NCBI GenBank assembly: GCA_032718475.1
Contig: JAUCBJ010002780.1
Coordinates: 1-28,649 of the forward strand
Origin: Nemertoderma westbladi
Lineage: Eukaryota; Xenacoelomorpha; Nemertodermatida; Nemertodermatidae
Direction of reading: 5' to 3'
DNA: 28,649 nucleotides
The notes below the pieces were generated by a model. The model made no database searches, was not told where the DNA came from, and saw only the letters and a list, made by a program, of their open reading frames with translations. Positions within the stretch are counted from its first letter, which is position 1. Each line of letters begins with the position of its first letter. This document shows positions 17,501 through 26,729 of this stretch, one piece after another. A program made the position numbers and the translations under genes.

Positions 17501-18497
17501 GCCTTCTCTGTAGAAGGTTTGTGCCAGAATGGGTAAGGTCAAGCAGCAGACTTCTCATCCTCGAGTAGAAGAAATGATAGGCAGACAACCAGGAATTGGA
17601 CGACGCCAGTGGGCCACTTGCTTTCCGATTTCTCCATCCTCCACTGATGGCCCAGACCAATGAATTAATTACGACGACAACCATATTTAACAGTATGGTG
17701 TTTTGTTAATGAGTTGGCTGTCGGGACAGTTACAGCACCATGATTGCCAGTCCACAGGAGGAGCTTCTAATAGGTCCACCACTTGTTGGTGTCATCTGCA
17801 GTTACATTGACTGTAACATGGTCGTACGTGGTAACGTGTTCTAACATTGACTGTAGCAAATTGGCCAGACCATGTCCTGTGCATCTTTGCCAATACTACG
17901 CTGAAACTACCAACACCAACACTATAAGTTAGCTACTTCATTTTAGATTTATGAGACTTTATTTAATTTGCAAATACTGTCGCATTATTCCAGGAAAATA
18001 TTTTATGCAAATTAACACGCCGAGAAACAATAAAGGCTCCTTAACCAACCAACAACACCTATACAGACACAAACATTAAACAGATTAGCTCTAAACATTT
18101 TAAATACGGATTAATACACGTTCGTGGGACCTTCGCGCAGCACGAGGCTAAGTTATCAGATACAGATTCAAATTGAGCAATTCTATCCCAAAATCGGTAC
18201 TTAAGAAATTTAAATAAATAAATACGAAATTTAATCAAACTGCCAATAAGAATAAATCTCTTAATCTGCACCGCGCACCCCAAACCAAAGGAGCACAGAG
18301 GATTAATGAAAGGCAGAAGTATTAACAGGAAATTTGTGTTTTAAAAGTAATATAGTTTTAGGTGTGGAGGCAACCAAATATGTAAAAATTATTAAAACTT
18401 ACCTTATGCCGATAGTATTGATACTGAAATATTAATTTATAAGGTCAACACCTCAAATAAATTATTTAGCTAATGATTCTAAAGAATATGATTAAAT
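17501..18497. other. Unassigned stretch with an isolated AATAAA
   Basis: No protein domain was recognised on either strand. The 17505-18060 part is less repetitive and more balanced in base composition than its surroundings and ends with AATAAA at 18029-18034. It could be the 3' end of a transcribed element or a host 3' UTR on the plus strand, but nothing upstream confirms a gene. A minus-strand frame (17415-17684) fuses unique sequence to the 76-bp array and has no domain. The 18060-18497 part is AT-rich and featureless to me, apart from the TSD of the hAT-like element at its end. Confidence 0.4.
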
Positions 18498-18766
18498 ACT
18501 CCAGGCAAGGATGTTATTACGTTACGTTACGGTATCTTTTCAGGAATACCGTGTAGCTCAATATTTTTCCGTAACGTAATAGCTTTTTCAATACCGTAAA
18601 CGTAATATTACTGTATATTTTTGCCGTAAACCGTAACGTAATAGCGTAATATCTGTTTTATCTACCAAGCAATCATTTTGGAAAAAAAAGTAAATCTTTC
18701 GACAAAAAACTTTCACTTGAACGTTCTAGCTATTCAATATAAAGTTAAATGCTTTTAGGTTTTGTT

Positions 18767-19709
18767 GGATAGTACTAGATTGTGACAACAGGCGAAAACA
18801 AGCGAAAACAGTTGAAATGTAGGGAAAACAGACGAAAACAGTTAGATTGTTTAAAAATAATCATCCATGCATCCAGGTGAAAATAGATATTGAAGTTAAC
18901 TTGGTGTAATAATACATTTAAAATTTAGTGGCCTTTATAATGTCGCTAACTTAAGATGACGTTTTACCCATAACCCATGTACAATAACACTGATTACCCG
19001 ATGATTATGGATTACTCCAGTGCGGCAGTAAGCCTACCGAGTAGAGTATTCAGTGAGTCAATTGTACCGGCACCCGTACCGGCACCGATAGAAGAAGATG
19101 TGGAAGTACGAAGTTCCGGTATCTTCGCTTCCAGCGGTTTCGCCATTATCAGAACAAACAAAATTATTTATTGCTGGAAATGAAATAGGCCTATGTGCTA
19201 TGTATTTTACGTACCTAGTATCGTTCTTACAGACATGGAGTTCAACTTAGGCCTACTGTACTAGCTACTACTACAGTACTACTGTATAACAATCAATAAA
19301 GTGCATCTCTGCAATAATAATAAATTCAATATGGTACTTCCCAACCGGTACGGACACAGTAACTACAACACTCGCTGATATGAGCAGTGTTATTGTACAT
19401 GGGTACGTCATCTTAAGTTAGCGACATTATAAATGCCACTAAATTTTTAATCTATTATTACACCTAGTTAACCTCAATTTCTATTTTCACCTGGATGCAT
19501 GGATGATTATTTTTAAACGATCTAACTGTTTTCGACTGTTTTCTCTAAATTCCAACTGTTTTCTACTGTTTTCTCTAAATTCCAACTGTTTTCGACTGTT
19601 TTCTCTAAATTCCAACTGTTTTCGACTGTTTTCTCTAAATTCCAACTGTTTTCGCTTGTTTTCGCCTGTTTTCGACTGTTGTCACGATCTACATACAGTA
19701 GTACTATCC
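18767..19709. mobile_element. Long-TIR element with 9-bp target duplication (Mutator- or Merlin-like), nested in hAT-like element 1
   Basis: The 9-bp repeat GGTTTTGTT (18758-18766 and 19710-19718) exactly flanks ends GGATAGTACTA...TAGTACTATCC. The inverted arms run about 18767-18992 and 19384-19709. They share GACAACA, CGAAAACA-type strings, CATCCATGCATCCAGGTGAA and CTAACTTAAGATGACGT in mirror order. The right arm is longer because of a 30-bp tandem repeat. A 9-bp TSD with long TIRs is usual for Mutator-like elements; GG-starting ends with 8-9-bp TSDs also occur in Merlin. The short frame at 18977-19183 has no domain. Confidence 0.65.
19526..19660. repeat. 30-bp tandem repeat in the right arm of the nested element
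   Basis: Units of 30 bp with CTGTTTTCTCTAAATTCCAA followed by CTGTTTTCGA are repeated about four times. Each contains two CTGTTTTC strings, which are the complement of the GAAAACAG motif found four times in the left arm (18793-18845). The repeat looks like an expansion of a subterminal motif. The open frame across it is a by-product. Confidence 0.75.
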
Positions 19710-20391
19710 GGTTTTGTTTATCTGTACACGGTATCCTTATAGCCAGCTTCCTGGCTTCTCCAGTTATTTATTTTGAAGTTTTAATTAATAATTAATTTAT
19801 AGTTAAATTAAGTTTTAATTAAACATTACGTTTTAATTAAACATTAAGTTTTAATTAATGTTAAGCTAACTAGGGCTACTGACTGAACTATTTATACTGA
19901 GTCTCTGCTCTACCAGCTGTAGCCTATAACAACGCAGTATGCTGCAATGGTATAGATCATAGATTTACAGAACAGTAGGTAGGTATGGTAGGCCTACCTA
20001 CAGGGCTACCGCTACCTGTATGTCTTATTATGACAACCTATTACAACACAAGCCAATCCGTTCTACCAATTTAAAGTTATTTTTATGTTAAGTTAATTTG
20101 CAATTTCAAAACATTGAAACTATAATTTTCCGATTTTCAGACAAAATTAGGATGAAACTTTAAATATCTCTTTGTGGTCCTATGGAATCTGAACCGGTTA
20201 TTACGTTACGGTATTTTCGGTAAAACGCAATTATTTTTTTCGGAATTCAGTAACGTAATGTAATTTGGAAATTATTCCGTAATGTAATATCGTAACGTAA
20301 AAAGTTCAGTTTTTCAACCGTAACGTAACGTAATACAGTAATGTAGCGTAATACAGTAATGTAACGTAACGTAAACATCCTTGACTCCAGG

Positions 20392-20698
20392 CAATTATTT
20401 TGCTAGATAAATAAATAATAAGCAAGCTGGCTTATTAGTCACTTTACACTAGTAGTGCCGGCCTTGCCTATGTCCTATAGATGTAATTACGCGTTGCCTA
20501 ATAGTGATGAGATTTGGACTGGTTCCAACTAATAGGCAATAGTTAGTATGCCAACGAAGGAGGGAGCTATAGCTGGAGACGGGGCATTTTAATAAATTAA
20601 TTACGTTTAGATCAATTAAAAACACATTTCTTAAAGCAAATCACTTGAACTAATTAATAACTATAATGAAATTGGGTACGGGGATTACAGCTGTATAA
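20392..20698. other. Unassigned AT-rich spacer between two hAT-like elements
   Basis: No reading frame, RNA gene or inverted repeat that I could support. It appears to be the pre-existing sequence into which both hAT-like elements inserted, since TSDs lie at both of its borders. Confidence 0.5.
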
Positions 20699-20711
20699 CT
20701 TTTAAGCAAAG

Positions 20712-20863
20712 ACATACGATACGATACGATACGATACGATACGATACGATACGATACGATACGATACGATACGATACGATACGATACGATACGACAATAC
20801 GATACGATACGACAATACGATACGATACGATACAAACCAATGTTTAAGATACGATACGATACT
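20712..20863. repeat. (ATACG)n pentanucleotide microsatellite
   Basis: There are about twenty near-perfect ATACG units at 20712-20835, with a few CAATACG interruptions and a short second block at 20848-20863. The same five bases form the subterminal region of hAT-like element 2 at its other end, so the microsatellite probably grew out of the element's own end. Confidence 0.95.
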
Positions 20864-21546
20864 CTTGCAATTTTGAGGAATTACAGTCCCTATCTCATTC
20901 TAGATACCGTTTCTCAAACTGGGTACCTTTTCTCTTACCTCACTCTTACTAACTCAAACCTGTCTGGTTTACTCAAACCCAACTCAAACTCGCGTAACCA
21001 CCCACTGTGCACTGTGTAGCAGTCATACAACAAGCTGTCTGTGTTTAATGGCCCACTTGCTTCTGTTATAACATTCCCTAAACTTGATTTGTTTGTGTGT
21101 AATTACTGTAACTCCAGTAGATAGTGAGAATTAAATTGCAGACTCAGTGACTCAATTTATTTTTAAATAATTTCAGAATAAAACAATTATTTGCTAAATT
21201 ATTAAACTGAAGATTTATTAATTTTTTATTACATTTATTAGGTATGTATGACTCATAACATATTAACGTTATTTTAAATTAAAATATAACCATATAATAT
21301 AACCAACCAATTTTATTTACCAACCAATAAATTTAATTTAATGTCGCGTATATTTCGCTAATGTTTCTAATGTTTAACTTTAATGTTTTACTAATGTTTA
21401 ATTCTCTATTACATTGTCAACACAATTATTCGCAAGACATCCGGGTGTGGGTATACCGGGCAAAGGGGCCAGAGGAAACCTCTGTAATTATAGACAGGGC
21501 CATATTTATGGGAGGGGGGGGGGGGGTGTGGGTGTTGCGAGGTCCC

Positions 21547-22503
21547 GGTAGCACAAACTTAGTTCCAATCGCACATTTTCAAAGGCGAACTTAGTTCCAA
21601 TTTAAACGTATTTAGTTCCAAAATTAATTTTACAAAACGAACTTAGTTCCAATCGTGGCGAACTTAGTTTCAATCCCAGAATATCAAAACGAACTTAGTT
21701 CCAATGGATGCGACATGCGAATTTAGTTCCAATGGAAGCGAATTTAGTTCCAACGTAAGCGAATTTAGTTCCAATGGAAGCGAATTTAGTTCCAATGGAA
21801 GCGAATTTAGTTCCAATGGAAGCGAATTTAGTTCCAATGGGTACGAACTTAGTTTCAAAGTTTCAATCGTGGGGATAGCCACGTAGTAGGCAAAGCCTAT
21901 TGCGTATTGTCAATATTTGGGGTGGGTCAGGGTCAACAATAATTGTAAAACCGTTCCGTCATTTTTAAAAAACGAATTATTATTAAAGACGAGTGTACTG
22001 ATACTGACTGACTGAGTATGTAGTATTATATACTCAAGTCATGCACATTGTGCCATTTATCACAACAAATACAATATTTACTAGTTGTTTAGGTTTAGGT
22101 GGATGGGCGTTGTTTGGGTTAGGAGGTTGGGCGTAGTTTGGGTTATGAGCTTGGGCGTTGTTTGGGATAAGATTGTTTTCGTTAGGAGGTTGGGCGTTTT
22201 GGGTTAGTTATTTACAATTATTGTTTAACCAGCCTCTTAATAGTGTCATTAAACAGATTCTTCGCCAACTACGTGGCTCGCCCCTTTGGAAATAAATTCG
22301 CATCCATTAGAACTAAGTTCGCATCCATTGGAGCTAAATTCACATCCATTGGAACTAAATTCGCATCCATTGGAACTAAATTCGTTTTCGTTTTTTTCCA
22401 GTTATTGGAACTAAGTTCGCCTAAATTGGAACTAAATTCGTTTCCATTGGAATTGGAACTAAATTCGCATGAGGCTTAAATTGGAACTAAGTACGGGGAA
22501 TCC
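21547..22503. mobile_element. Inverted-repeat element with 8-bp target duplication, nested in the mariner-like element
   Basis: The 8-bp repeat GAGGTCCC (21539-21546 and 22504-22511) flanks ends GGTAGCAC... and, inverted, GGATTCCCCG.... Both ends then carry ACTTAGTTCCAAT. The arms are long (about 21547-21893 and 22263-22503) and consist mostly of tandem 21-bp units, GAATTTAGTTCCAATGGAAG plus C, inverted on the right. They end with a shared GGGG(A/C)(T/G)AGCCACGTAGT(A/T)GGC block. The middle contains four GGTTGGGCGTTGTTTGGGTT-type direct repeats (22095-22205). No coding sequence. The superfamily is uncertain. Confidence 0.6.
21700..21860. repeat. 21-bp tandem repeat in the left arm of the nested element
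   Basis: About seven units of GAATTTAGTTCCAATGGAAG plus one base. The inverted counterpart, GAACTAAATTCGCATCCATT, recurs at 22305-22475. Frames through it translate to a 7-residue repeat (EFSSNGS or its reverse), a by-product of the period of 21. Confidence 0.9.
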
Positions 22504-23908
22504 GAGGTCCCATATGCACTAATAATTCTAATTTAACCATTAGATTTTTAAACAGATATGTCTTGTAAGGCACCCCCACCAATTGACATCAAACAGACAG
22601 ATAACAGAGCACCAATTTCCCACAACAATATTCCCAGAATTAAAACTTTCTCTACAAACAGACCGAGCCAGTGCGGTTTAGTTAACAACATACATTTAGT
22701 AGAGCCCACAAAGGAACTGCGTGATTGACATGTCTTTTATGAGACACACGCAAGCCGGCCTGCCCAGCTTATGTAATTCAACCCATTAACTCAAGAGCCC
22801 AAGCAACAGACAGAGGCTCCTTCCTCATGTGGTGGTGCCTCACTCAACCAGAGTAATTATCCATCCCGTACAGGAAGAGTAATGCTGAGTATGGCACAGT
22901 TGGAAGTCAACCTAACTCAAACCATGGCGCCAGACTCTAGTTTGAGTTAGATTGAGCTGGCTGCATCTTTCTGATTTCTCAACTCTTACCCCAGTCTTAC
23001 CTACTGAAATTCTCCTTGACTATCATTAGTAAAAGGTTTGAGAAATGATACCCAGTTTCAGTTTGAGAAATAATATTCAGAATGAGATAGGGACTGTACG
23101 ATACGATTCGAAATACGAAACAATTTCGTATGTTTTTCCTATCGTATTTTATCTAAGAGTTGATAAAATATTGGGATTTTGTATTATACACTTAGAAAAT
23201 CATATAAATATCTATATAATAGGCAAATATATTTTATTTCAATGTTCCAGTCCAGTATGCTTGCTACAGCAATAGTGTGTCTACTGGCTACAACAACCCA
23301 TATGGACGTTATGCAACTCGGCCCAATAGTAGGCGTTTCCATATTACCCTGCCACTTTATGTATACTGTACTACTTTACCTATATACCTACTGCCGTTAT
23401 ATATAGAATGATGACTGTGCATTATTACCAATATTGAAAAAAATGCAAAACTTCAATTTCCAAGTCAAACTAATACGACAATAAAACTATGTTTTATTTC
23501 AAAATAAATGTATTATTTATTTATTCTCTCACTAGAAAGACGTCAAGGCCTTGTACAGTAGGTGCGATTAGAGTTATCCTCGCTCAACTGTAATTCGATT
23601 ATATTTTATCATTTTTCTACGATTAACGATCCTCATTTGTTACAATTTTATTGACATGGTTAATAAAACTATAAGCTGAAACCTAATTTATTCACATGTA
23701 AAGAAATAAGTGGTGTGATCTCTGGTTTGTCTGTTAAAAACATGAAAATAAGAAAATCCGATACGAAATACGAAAAATAATTTTTCGTATTTTACAATAC
23801 GAAGTCAATTTTTATAATACGATACGAAATTCGATACAAATAAAATACTGCGATACGAAATACGAAAATCCGTTTACGTATCGTATCGTATCCGTCCCTT
23901 CTTTTAAG

Positions 23909-24306
23909 TAGAATTATTTATATCTTATAATAATAATTACAATTAATTTCCATTTAAAGATTTCCAGCAATTTCCTTGAAAATGCTGTTTTTACCGTTAT
24001 TTAATAACTTAATTCAACTTAATTAATTTTAATTTAATTAATTAACTGCTCTTAACTTAGCTTCTCGAAGGCCACATGCAAATTCAACTTGGAAAATTTC
24101 TAAACTTTTGCCAGACAACATGTGTACCAAGTTTGGATAGATTTCATTAAGATTTGGCTGAGTTATTAATGTTTAAAATTGAACTCAACAGAACAGAACG
24201 ACAGACACACCGATTGAGTTAGTGGTACCTGTATGCTAAGCTCGCTTACTTTCGTGGCTCGCCCCACTAGCTAGTAAAAAATTAAATAGCTCCATAAAAT
24301 ACTTGC
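23909..24306. other. AT-rich stretch without a supported feature
   Basis: No coding sequence. It includes a short AACAGAACGACAGACACACCG string at 24188-24208, of a kind often seen near transposon ends. CGTGGCTCGCCCC at 24253-24265 is also present inside the element at 22272-22284. I could not delimit an element here. Confidence 0.4.
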
Positions 24307-25043
24307 AACCATTTTTTTCAAATTTCAATAAAATGCTACGAAATTCAGTATGATGATAGATCGACACCTTTTCTTACTGGTGGCCTGGCCGGATTTTTCA
24401 ATTTCTCAGTTATTTCCATACAACAATCCCTTAAAAAATGTCTATTTAGCAATGTTTAACCACGTCCGTAGACTTTATTTTACGTCTTTGAAATGTAATC
24501 TAGATATCATTCGAAGCGCCTTCGTCTGTAGATTCCGAATCTGAAAACCGTTTTAAATTTAACCAATAATTAACCAATACAACAATATTATCAAAATACT
24601 AATGTGTATAAATTTAGAGACGCTCCATCTTGTTTTTTCATTATCCATATTCAATATTCTAGAATTGAGTAAATAAAACAGAATTATAGCGATTTACTCA
24701 CATAAATTTACCCCTTAGTATTTTGATAATATCTCCGGAAGTTCTTGGTGAAATTTACAACGGGTTTCATATTCGGAATCTGCAGATGAAGGCGGATCTA
24801 ATGATATCTAGATTTCATTCCAAAAACGAAAAATAAAGCCGACGGAGGTGGCTAAATATTGCGAAATAGACGATTTTTAACGGCTTGTTGTATCGAAATA
24901 GCTCATAAATTAAAAAATCCGGCCAGGCCACCAGTAAGAAAATGTGTCGATCTATCATCATACCAAATTTCGTAGCATTTTATTGAAATTTGAAAAAAAA
25001 TTAGGGGGGGGGGGGAGGGGCTCCGACCCCCTAAAAATGGTTG
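24307..25043. mobile_element. Foldback/MITE-like palindromic element
   Basis: Long inverted arms: about 24307-24560 and about 24765-25043. Shared strings in mirror order include CAACCATTTTT, TTTCAATAAAATGCTACGAA, TATGATGATAGATCGACAC, GGTGGCCTGGCCGGATTTTT and AATCTAGATATCATT. The right arm contains an extra G-rich patch (25004-25029, with a 12-base G run). The outer ends and target duplication are not clear; a 3-bp TTG repeat is possible but weak. No coding sequence. The short frame at 24350-24544 lies wholly inside an arm. Confidence 0.65.
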
Positions 25044-25099
25044 TTGTATTAAGGGTTATGGTGTAATAATGTTAACAAAAAAAGTAAGTAACCATGTAA

Positions 25100-25197
25100 C
25101 CCTATTAGTACCGGGCTATAAAATGCTGTACAAATACCGGGGGGGGGGGGGGGGGGGGGTCATATTGACCCATCCCTCTAAAATATACAAATGTGCA
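25100..25197. mobile_element. Second copy of the left end of the piggyBac-like element
   Basis: CCCTATTAGTACCGGGCTAT and the following bases match 9767-9864: both contain ACAAATACCGGG, a G tract, GGTCATATTGACCC, and CCTCTAAAAT(C/A)TACAAAT. The preceding tetranucleotide is GTAA rather than TTAA. The G tract here is 21 bases (25139-25159). I found no matching right end before the satellite, so the element is truncated, solo-ended or longer than it appears. Confidence 0.7.
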
Positions 25198-26640
25198 AGT
25201 GGTGGCAAAAAAAAGTAGGCTTTTTTTGGCGCGCGATATTATTTGGCGAGCGTAGCGAGACAAATATGAAAGCAAAACAAGGCAAAAAATGTTACTTTTT
25301 TCCACCACTTACGTCGTTTTATTTGTTGTAAATCTTCTCTCACTTTTATCTGGACCTATTTCAGCATAAATATCGTCCATCGAAGCTTCTTCCATAGTTA
25401 AATACGGGCATTACTATAACACCTTGGGTACCCGTAGTTTGACCTATTTTTTTCATATAAATAGGCTTTTATCATGAGGTTTTTATTCTAGAACAAATAT
25501 TTGACCTTCTGACAGTAGTATGGTATTTTTTTTCCAAAAAATGTTCTAGAAAAAAAATGTGTTCTAGAACAAAAATATTTATCAAAATTGATAACCAACA
25601 CTTGTTCTAGAACATTTATAATAAAATAAGCAAAAACTCGCTATTATTATAGATATTATCTATTTAATCTATTTAAATGCAATATTATAATTAATGTCAT
25701 GGAAACATTACTTTTTGTGTTGGCAGAAAAAGTGCTATTTTTATGTCAAACTTGATAAACGACTTTGACTAAAAAAGTGACTTGTATACAACAAATAATA
25801 ATTATTTATTACATGGGAGAAAAAGTAGAACTTTTTTTCACTATTCTCGAGGCATTTTATTTACCGATCGTCAGCGAGGTTAATAAAGGGTCGAGAGAAT
25901 ATTGAAAAGAAATGTTCCACTTTTTTCCCATGTAATACGTAATTATATTCTTACTTTTTTGTTGCTCAATTCTTTAATAAAACATAGCGATATACTACAG
26001 TACAGTTGTGTTACAAAATAAATTGAACTGCAGTATTTTACCATATTGCTTCCATAGTTACTACTATTGTAATTATTGAACTCTCCAACTCCTGATGGCT
26101 GCCTTAACTCAATGTTAAATAATTTAATGTTCTCGGATATTTATTAGGTAACTAGAGAGCCGCTTAACTACATAAACCAATATTGGATATTGAGTTCCGT
26201 TTTGGAGTTCGTCTTTCAGACACTAAAGTTGCAATAACTTTTGAGTTTTTGAATGGATTTTGGCTCAAATTACTTGCAAACCTTTTCTACTTCGATTCTC
26301 TTTCAATCAAATTGTATTAAAATTTAAGAAATTCAAACAAAAATATTTTATTTTACTTTTTTCCCTAGGGAAAAAAAGTGAAACTTTTTCTCCCGATTTT
26401 GGGGTATATTCGAGCAAAAAAGTAATAATTTAAGAATAAAATATATTTTGTATTTTCATAATATATATACTATCTACCCTACCTTGAAAAAATACCTACT
26501 AATGTTCTAGAACATTCACCAACAAATTAATGGTTAAAAAATGACAGGGGGTGTCGACAGGGCGAAGTAGAACCGGTAAATAGACAATCTGACATTCTAG
26601 AAACCATCAATGTAACCCAAGCCAGTCGACCACAAACAAT
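25196..26640. other. AT-rich non-coding stretch with hairpins and TTCTAGAA palindromes
   Basis: No gene is visible. Three inverted repeats are built on similar AAAAAAGT arms: 25196-25219 with 25291-25311, 25797-25831 with 25911-25946, and the nearly perfect palindrome centred on CCCTAGGG at 26355-26379. TTCTAGAA occurs at 25486, 25544, 25562, 25605, 26505 and 26595. This may be the interior of the piggyBac-like element that starts at 25100, but no right end was found. Confidence 0.6.
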
Positions 26641-26729
26641 AAACCTTAAACTAACAAGTAAAACAATCCCACATAAAGTCGGGAGGTGCGGGGAATCCCG
26701 CCCGATAAATACAATCCCGCCAGAGAGAG

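Larger units (their letters stand above)
18506..20383. mobile_element. hAT-like non-autonomous element 1
   Basis: The 8-bp duplication ACTCCAGG (18498-18505 and 20384-20391) flanks inverted ends CAAGGATGTT...AACATCCTTG. An 8-bp TSD and ends starting C-A-A-G-G fit the hAT superfamily (5'-YARNG). The subterminal 100-200 bases on each side are built from repeated ACGTTACG/CGTAACGT strings in inverted orientation (18517-18660; 20195-20378). No transposase is present. The middle is occupied by a second, younger element (18767-19709), so the original hAT-like sequence is only about 930 bp. Around 19780-19870 an AT-rich TTTTAATTAAACATTA-type repeat occurs three times. Confidence 0.7.
20884..23096. 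mobile_element. Tc1/mariner-like non-autonomous element, nested in hAT-like element 2
   Basis: TA dinucleotides (20882-20883 and 23097-23098) flank perfect 18-bp ends CAGTCCCTATCTCATTCT. Similarity continues inward with gaps (TTTCTCAAACTG, GGGTA, several ACTCAAAC strings in each arm). A TA target and CAGT-starting ends are typical of Tc1/mariner. The element is 2213 bp, of which 957 bp is a further nested insertion. No transposase or DDE/D motif is seen. The interior near 21440-21546 is GC-rich with a 13-base G run (21514-21526). Confidence 0.7.
20707..23900. mobile_element. hAT-like non-autonomous element 2, split by a mariner-like insertion
   Basis: An 8-bp repeat CTTTTAAG (20699-20706 and 23901-23908) flanks ends CAAAGACATACGATACG and, inverted, AAGGGACGGATACGATACG. 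The start CAAAG fits the hAT rule; the right end would need one or two substitutions to fit it. Both subterminal parts consist of GATACGATACG-type strings (20712-20870 left; 23097-23150 and 23758-23893 right, inverted). The element proper is about 980 bp (20707-20883 plus 23097-23900). The remainder is a 2.2-kb nested insertion. No transposase is visible. The design (YARNG end plus an iterated xTACG motif) resembles element 1, and the two may be related families. Confidence 0.6.

Noticed and set aside
16260-17684. Set of overlapping minus-strand frames in the 76-bp array, including one fused to unique sequence at 17415-17684
   Set aside because: The frames cycle with the repeat and have no recognisable domain. 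The non-repetitive N-terminal part of 17415-17684 gave no family resemblance that I could support.
18029-18034. AATAAA as the polyadenylation signal of a host gene
   Set aside because: In AT-rich DNA the hexamer is common, and no coding exon upstream could be supported.
18977-19183. 68-codon frame within the 9-bp-TSD element
   Set aside because: It starts inside the inverted arm, has no recognised motif, and is of a length expected by chance.
2560-19993. Several AGGCCTA strings (about 2563, 3099, 3176, 19188, 19247, 19987) as a possible lineage signature
   Set aside because: Over-use of this heptamer may be a genome-wide trait, but six sightings in one window do not identify a species or a functional site.
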